In this document: piece after piece, positions 59,438-64,000 of the stretch
Numbering within the stretch: the first letter of the stretch is position 1
Layout: the number at the start of each line of letters is the position of its first letter
Assembly: GCF_007655135.1 (NCBI RefSeq)
Contig: NC_045129.1
Span: forward strand, 23,782,274 to 23,846,273
DNA from: Punica granatum
Lineage: Eukaryota > Streptophyta > Magnoliopsida > Myrtales > Lythraceae
Length of the DNA stretch: 64,000 bases
Direction: 5' to 3'
Position numbers and translations under genes: made by a program
Notes under the pieces: generated by a model
What the model was told of the DNA's origin: nothing
The model's database searches: none
What the model saw: only the letters and a program-made list of their open reading frames with translations

Positions 59438-62400
59438 TCACGGATAGTATTTCTTAAGTGTATCAGCGTTGACCGGAAGAGCGTTCTCGTTCCCGTCCAT
59501 ATCATTGAGAATGATTGTCCCCCCGTCAAAGACTTCTTTAACGATGAAGGGACCGTCATATTTGTAAGCAAACTTGCCCCTGGAATCAGGGGCGATATGC
59601 AAAACTTTCCGCAGGACAAGGTCACCGGGGCTGAACTCGCGGGGACGAACTTTCTTATTAAAAGCTCGGGCCATTCTTTGCTGATAGCATTGACCGTGGC
59701 AAAGTGCTGTTAGCCGCCTCTCATCAATGAGGTTAAGCTGTTCGTAGCGTTGTTTCGCCCATTCTGCTTCCTTGAGCTTGGACTCGGCAAGGACCCTCAT
59801 AGAGGGAATCTCTACTTCGATTGGAAGAACTACTTCCATGTCGTATACCAAAGAATACGGGGTTGCTCCAGTGGACGAGCGGATAGAAGTCCGATACGCC
59901 AAGAGTGCGAACGGGAGCATCTCGTGCCAGTCTTTGTAATTCACTGTCATTTTTTCGATGATTTTCTTTATGTTCTTGTTTGTTGCCTCTACCGCGCCGT
60001 TCATTTGTGGACGATACGGAGAGGAGTTGCGGTGTAGGATCTTGAACTGTGCACAGAGCTCGTCAATGAGCTTATTATTCAAATTCTTGGCGTTGTCTGT
60101 GACAAGTGTCGCAGGGACCCCGTAACGTGCGATAATGTCGCGTTTGAGGAAGCATGCCACGGTCTTTGCGGTGACCGATGCAAGGGTGATAGCTTCGATC
60201 CATTTGGTGAAGTAATCGATAGCTACCAGTATGAACAAGTGGCCATTGGATGCTTTGGGATTGATAGGGCCAATCACGTCCATGCCCCACATTGAAAAGG
60301 GCCACGGAGCAGCCATTGGATGCAGCTCGTTGGGTGGTGCTCTGATCTGATTTGCGTAGACTTGACACAAATGACAATGCCTGACATGTTTGACGCAGTC
60401 AGTCTCCATGGTGGACCAGAAATACCCAAGTCGCATGAGCTTCTTTGCTAGCATGAGCCCGTTCATGTGAGGTCCGCAATTTCCCTCATGCACTTCTTCC
60501 ATGAGGCGTTGTGCCTCATTCTCATCAACACACCGAAGCAGTGTAGCATCGAATGAACGGCGGTAGAGGGTCTCACCACTCAGGAAGAAATTTGCTGCAA
60601 TGCGCCGAAGAGTCCTCCGGTCATGTCGATCGGTGAACGCCGGGAATTGACCTGTTTGCAACAAGTGTTTGATGTCTGCATACCACGGTTTGCCGTCGAC
60701 AGTGTCGATTACATCGCAATGGGCAGGACCCTGAGCAATCTCGAACTCGAGGGGTTCAATGAGATTCTCTTTTGTGATGCTAACCATAGAAGCGAGCGTT
60801 GCGAGTGCATCGGCGAACTGGTTCTTCATGCGTGGTGTGTACGTAAATGAAATGTCCTCGAAGTTCTCTGTCAAGTCTTCGAGGTACTCATGATATGGCA
60901 CCAGTTTCGGATCTTTCGTCTTCCACTGTTTGAGTGATTGAAAGATTGTGAGCATAGAATCTCCAAACACTTCAAGCTCCTTGACTTTGAGGTCGATCGC
61001 CGCCTGCAAGCCGAGGATACATGCCTCCTATTCGGCAATGTTGTTGGTACAGGGGAAATCAATCTTCGCTGCAACAGGGAAATGACGCCCTTCAAGGGAT
61101 ATCAGCACTGCGCCAATACCTGACCCGATGGAATTGACTGCACCATCGAAGTACATCTTCCATCTAGTAATTTCCTAATCACCACTCATTTGGAGGATTC
61201 CTTCATCTGGAAAGTCAGAGTTGATTGGTGTGTCATCGACAATTGGGAACTCTGCTAGATGATCTGCTATCGCTTGGCCCTTCACTGATGTGCGCGACAC
61301 ATATTCGATGTCGTACTCCGTCAGTTGGCAACGCCATTTTGCTATGTTCCTCATGGAGGACGAACTGCTAAGTAGATACTTCAAAGGATCTGTCTTCGAC
61401 AGCAGGCGAACAGTATGGTAGAGAGTGTATTGCCGGAGCCTTTGCATGACCCACACAAGTGCGCAACACATTTTCTCTATCTCAGGGTAGTTGGACTCCC
61501 CTTCAGTGAACTTTTTGCATAAATAATAAATTGCTCGCTCTGCGTGAGAGGAATCGTCCTTTTGCCCTAACATGCATCCGATGGATTGTCGGCGTACCGT
61601 CAGATACAAAATGAGCGGACGATCTGGTGAAGGTGGAACCAACACTGGTGGCTGAATTAGATATGCCTTGATGGTATCAAAAGCTTTCTGACACTCGTCA
61701 TCCCATTCGACCGCTGCATTTTTACGAAGCAAACGGAAGAGTGGTTGGCACTTGTCTGTCAAATTTGCAATGAAACGCGCGATGTAATTCAGCCGTTCTA
61801 AGAAGCTCCTTACTTCGCGCACTGTCGATGGAGGGGGCAATTCCATGATCGCTTTAACCTTGTCAGGGTCGACCTCGATGCCTTCCTCACTAACTATAAA
61901 CCCTAACAATTTCCCTGACTTGACGCCAAATGTACATTTCGCTGGGTTAAGTCGGAGTTTATACTTCCTGAGACGGTCGAACAATCGCTTGAGGTTAACC
62001 AAATGATCTTCTCTTTCTTTGGACTTCGCGATCATGTCGTCGACATAGACCTCGATCTCTTTATGCATCATGTCATGAAAGAGAGTGACCATTGCCCTTT
62101 GATAGGTTGCCGCGGCATTTTTGAGACCGAAAGGCATGACCTTGTAGCAAAATGTACCCCACATCGTGATGAATGTGGTCTTGACTTTATCCTCTTCGGC
62201 CATCTGAATCTGATTGTATCCAGAGAAACCGTCCATGAAGGAGAATTGTGTGTGACGTGCTGTATTGTCCACCAAGACATCGATGTGAGGCAGCGGGAAG
62301 TTATCCTTTGGGCTAGCCCTATTGAGATCTCGGTAGTTGATGCAGACTCTGACTTTCCCATTCTTCTTATCCACTGGAACAATGTTCGCTACCCATTCAG

Positions 62401-62879
62401 AGTAATTGCATACCTCCAAGAATCCCGCGTCTACCTGCTTGATGACCTTTTCCTTAATGCGTAAGAGAAGGTCAGCACGTTGACGTCGCAAGTGTTGGCG
62501 CTTGGGTGGGAATCTTTTAGTGTCGAGTGGAAGGAAATGCTTTACGATTGAGGGGTCTAGGCCTGGCATATCAGCGTAGGACCAAGCAAAGACCTCCTGA
62601 TACTCTGTTAAGAAGTCGATCATTCGGGCCCTCTGTACAGGGTCGAGTCCCGTCCCGATTCTAAGGGTGCGTGGTTGTTCTGCATTGCCTATGTTGATGT
62701 CTTCGGTTGGCTCGACGGAAGTAAGTTGGTGGTTTTCGAGACGATGCAAACTCTCTTCTATCTCGGGCACGCGACCGTCCTCGTCAAGTCCTTCCCCGAA
62801 GTATATGGGTAGGGACTTTCCGAGGTGTGTTTCGAGTGAATCCGAATCGTTATATCCGTGATTTGGATTCGATTGGAGC
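59438..62879 (-). pseudogene. pol: Element D pol: RT, RNase H, second RNase H, integrase (two nonsense codons)
   Basis: Begins at the intron acceptor (62879) and runs in one frame to the stop at 59438-59440. RT has NYRDLNRASPKDNFPLPHI, FMDGFSGYNQI and YVDD. The Ty3-type RNase H lacks its first Asp (LYLTVRRQS). The archaeal-type RNase H has MYFDGA and the later acidic residues. Integrase has a His/Cys zinc region (EVHEGNCGPH, HCHLC), the D-D-E core (MDVIGPINPK, VTDNAKN, NGAVEATN), and the C-terminal SPGDLVLRKV. Stops are TAG 61175-61177, just before the second RNase H, and TAG 61028-61030, which replaces Tyr in its AEYEA motif. Otherwise intact, with close agreement to A. The ATG at 62887 lies in the intron. 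Confidence 0.93.
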
Positions 62880-63069
62880 CTGGACATGAAAGTGAATTGT
62901 TTTAGAAATTAAAGGTGTTAGAAGTAAGTGCAAGAGAGAGAATTTAGACACAGGAAATCAAAAAACATGCAGGGTTCTATTAACAAGCCATAACAAAAAC
63001 CCGTCTTCTGTCATGTGGCTTATGGCGTTGCCGACATGCAGGTAGCATTATGTATAAAGACCGTCTTAC
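62880..63069 (-). other. Putative intron between protease and RT of element D
   Basis: 190 bases on the minus strand from GTAAGA (63069) to TTTCATGTCCAG (62880). Splicing joins AT + G in phase and removes the stop at 63066-63068. It corresponds exactly to 23096-23308 in A, though the intron interior is poorly conserved. Confidence 0.8.
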
Positions 63070-64000
63070 ATATCGGCAACTATGGCCGAGTAGAGCGGAA
63101 CTGAAGTCCAGTTGGTAAGCTCCTCATCCTCCCGTACAGGGCGGATATGAACCCTAGAAGATGTCTCCTCAGTGACGGCATATATGGCTGGCAAAGCCAA
63201 AAACGCTTCAAATGCATCCGAAGAGAAGTTATATGTTTCAGTGATTGGGCTCTCGGAGGTGCCTCCCATGATTTGTGGTGGTGCTGCAAAAAACTGTGAG
63301 AGCGGTGGAACCGGAATGCCCCTACAGAGTTTTTCGTAATATGCAGCAAGGCGGTGTAGATGCTTTCCACGACGAGCTTGCATGATCTCATGGCAGGAGG
63401 GGCGAAAGCCGAGTCCCCTCCTATTGCGGTATTCCTCCATTTCAATCGGTCGAAGGATTCCCTGTGCACGTGCCCCGAGTCCAGTTCCAGGGACATAATT
63501 GTTCTTCAAAAGAACCTTTCCAATCATGCGATCAGTTCGTGATGGACTGACCTCTCCGTAGTCTCGAATTACGGAGATTGTGTCGAAAGAATGGAAGGGA
63601 AGATTCTGGTCTTCGCCAATGCTGATATAAGGGATGGCCGTTTCCTTATAGACTGCATAATCTTCCTCGCCGTTGACAGTGATGAGTTTGCCTTCAGCAA
63701 AGAATTTCAATTTCTGGTGCAATGATGAAGGAACGGCGCCGGCGGCGTGAATCCATGGCCTCCCAAGTAGGAGACTGAAAGCATTGGGTATTTCAAGGAT
63801 CTGGAAGGTAACAGAGAATGAGCAAGGACCCACATCAATTAGGAGATCAATTTCTCCGTTCACCACTCTCTTAGAGCCATCAAAGGCTCGGACGGTGGTC
63901 TTGCTTGCACGAATGCGACTCATGTCCACTTTCATCTGTTTCAACGTGGAGACGAGGCAAACGTTAAGAGCAGAGCCGTTGTCGATCATGACTCGACCAA
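63070..64000 (-). CDS. pro: Element D protease with G-patch-like segment (5'-truncated by window edge)
   Basis: Minus-strand frame open to the edge of the window. The aspartic protease motif DNGS (MIDNGSALNVCL) lies at about 63980, so the true start is outside, most likely in gag. LLLGRPWIHAAG follows. At 63385-63527 a G-patch-like stretch reads NNYVPGTGLGARAQGILRPI, then LGFRPSCHE with conserved glycines. The frame would stop at 63066-63068 if unspliced, or pass into RT if the intron is removed. No defect is visible in this part. Confidence 0.85.

Larger units (their letters stand above)
52107..64000 (-). mobile_element. Element D: gag-pol-bearing Ogre-type element (partial, continues past the window)
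   Basis: Right-to-left element inserted in A's 3' LTR. Within the window are the 3' LTR (52107-57441, family II), polypurine tract, 3' UTR with a 56-base array, integrase, two RNase H domains, RT, an intron and the protease, which reaches the right edge. Gag, ORF1 and the 5' LTR lie beyond 64000. The five bases beside its LTR end are ACTAT (52102-52106); the matching duplication is outside. Two in-frame stops in pol make this copy inactive, but it is the best preserved coding copy here. Confidence 0.92.

Overview
The window is nuclear DNA of a flowering plant and consists of transposable-element sequence from end to end. I found no host gene, tRNA gene or complete rRNA gene. Plant origin rests on a plastid rpoB-rpoC1/rrn23 fragment and on Ty3/gypsy elements of the Ogre/Tat type. 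The ORF1 protein resembles DUF7745-type proteins that I associate with woody eudicots (pomegranate and relatives come to mind). That last point is memory-based and weak.

Layout. Element A (+) is the oldest. It runs from a partial 5' LTR (1-978) through an ORF1 tail, gag, protease, a pro-RT intron, RT, two RNase H domains, integrase (ends 48918) and a 3' UTR, to a 3' LTR that starts at 50369. Four later insertions interrupt it. Element C (+, 3309-21003) sits in A's gag with the target duplication GCCCC. Element B (-, 25819-47981) sits in A's integrase with the duplication CCACC. Solo LTR E (+, 35472-40044) sits inside B with the duplication GCGCC. Element D (-, 52107 to past the right edge) sits in A's 3' LTR. 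Excising C and B on paper returns A's reading frame at both junctions.

Lineage. The LTRs are 4.6-5.4 kb and start TGTCAGCACC. The primer-binding site has the TGGCGACTCC form expected for tRNA-Arg. ORF1 lies upstream of gag, an intron lies between pro and RT, there is a second (archaeal-type) RNase H, and the 3' UTR carries tandem arrays. Together these are the known marks of Ogre elements.

How the parts relate. There are two LTR families, I (A, B) and II (C, D, E). Each family has one member with gag-pol (A, D) and one without (B, C). The two gag-pol-less elements share a colinear internal region although their LTRs differ. C keeps an intact 496-codon ORF1, while B has an internally deleted ORF1. 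B and C must borrow Gag, RT and integrase. A and D carry these but are broken by stop codons, so active relatives must supply, or have supplied, the proteins.

Other points of note are a two-piece plastid insertion inside C's 5' LTR, a G-patch-like segment after the protease, unrelated tandem arrays that occupy the same 3' UTR slot and share small GC hairpins, and a GC-rich LTR slot that changes length even between sister LTRs. Boundaries given as LTR ends, target duplications, splice sites and stops were read base by base. Percent identities and insertion ages were not computed.
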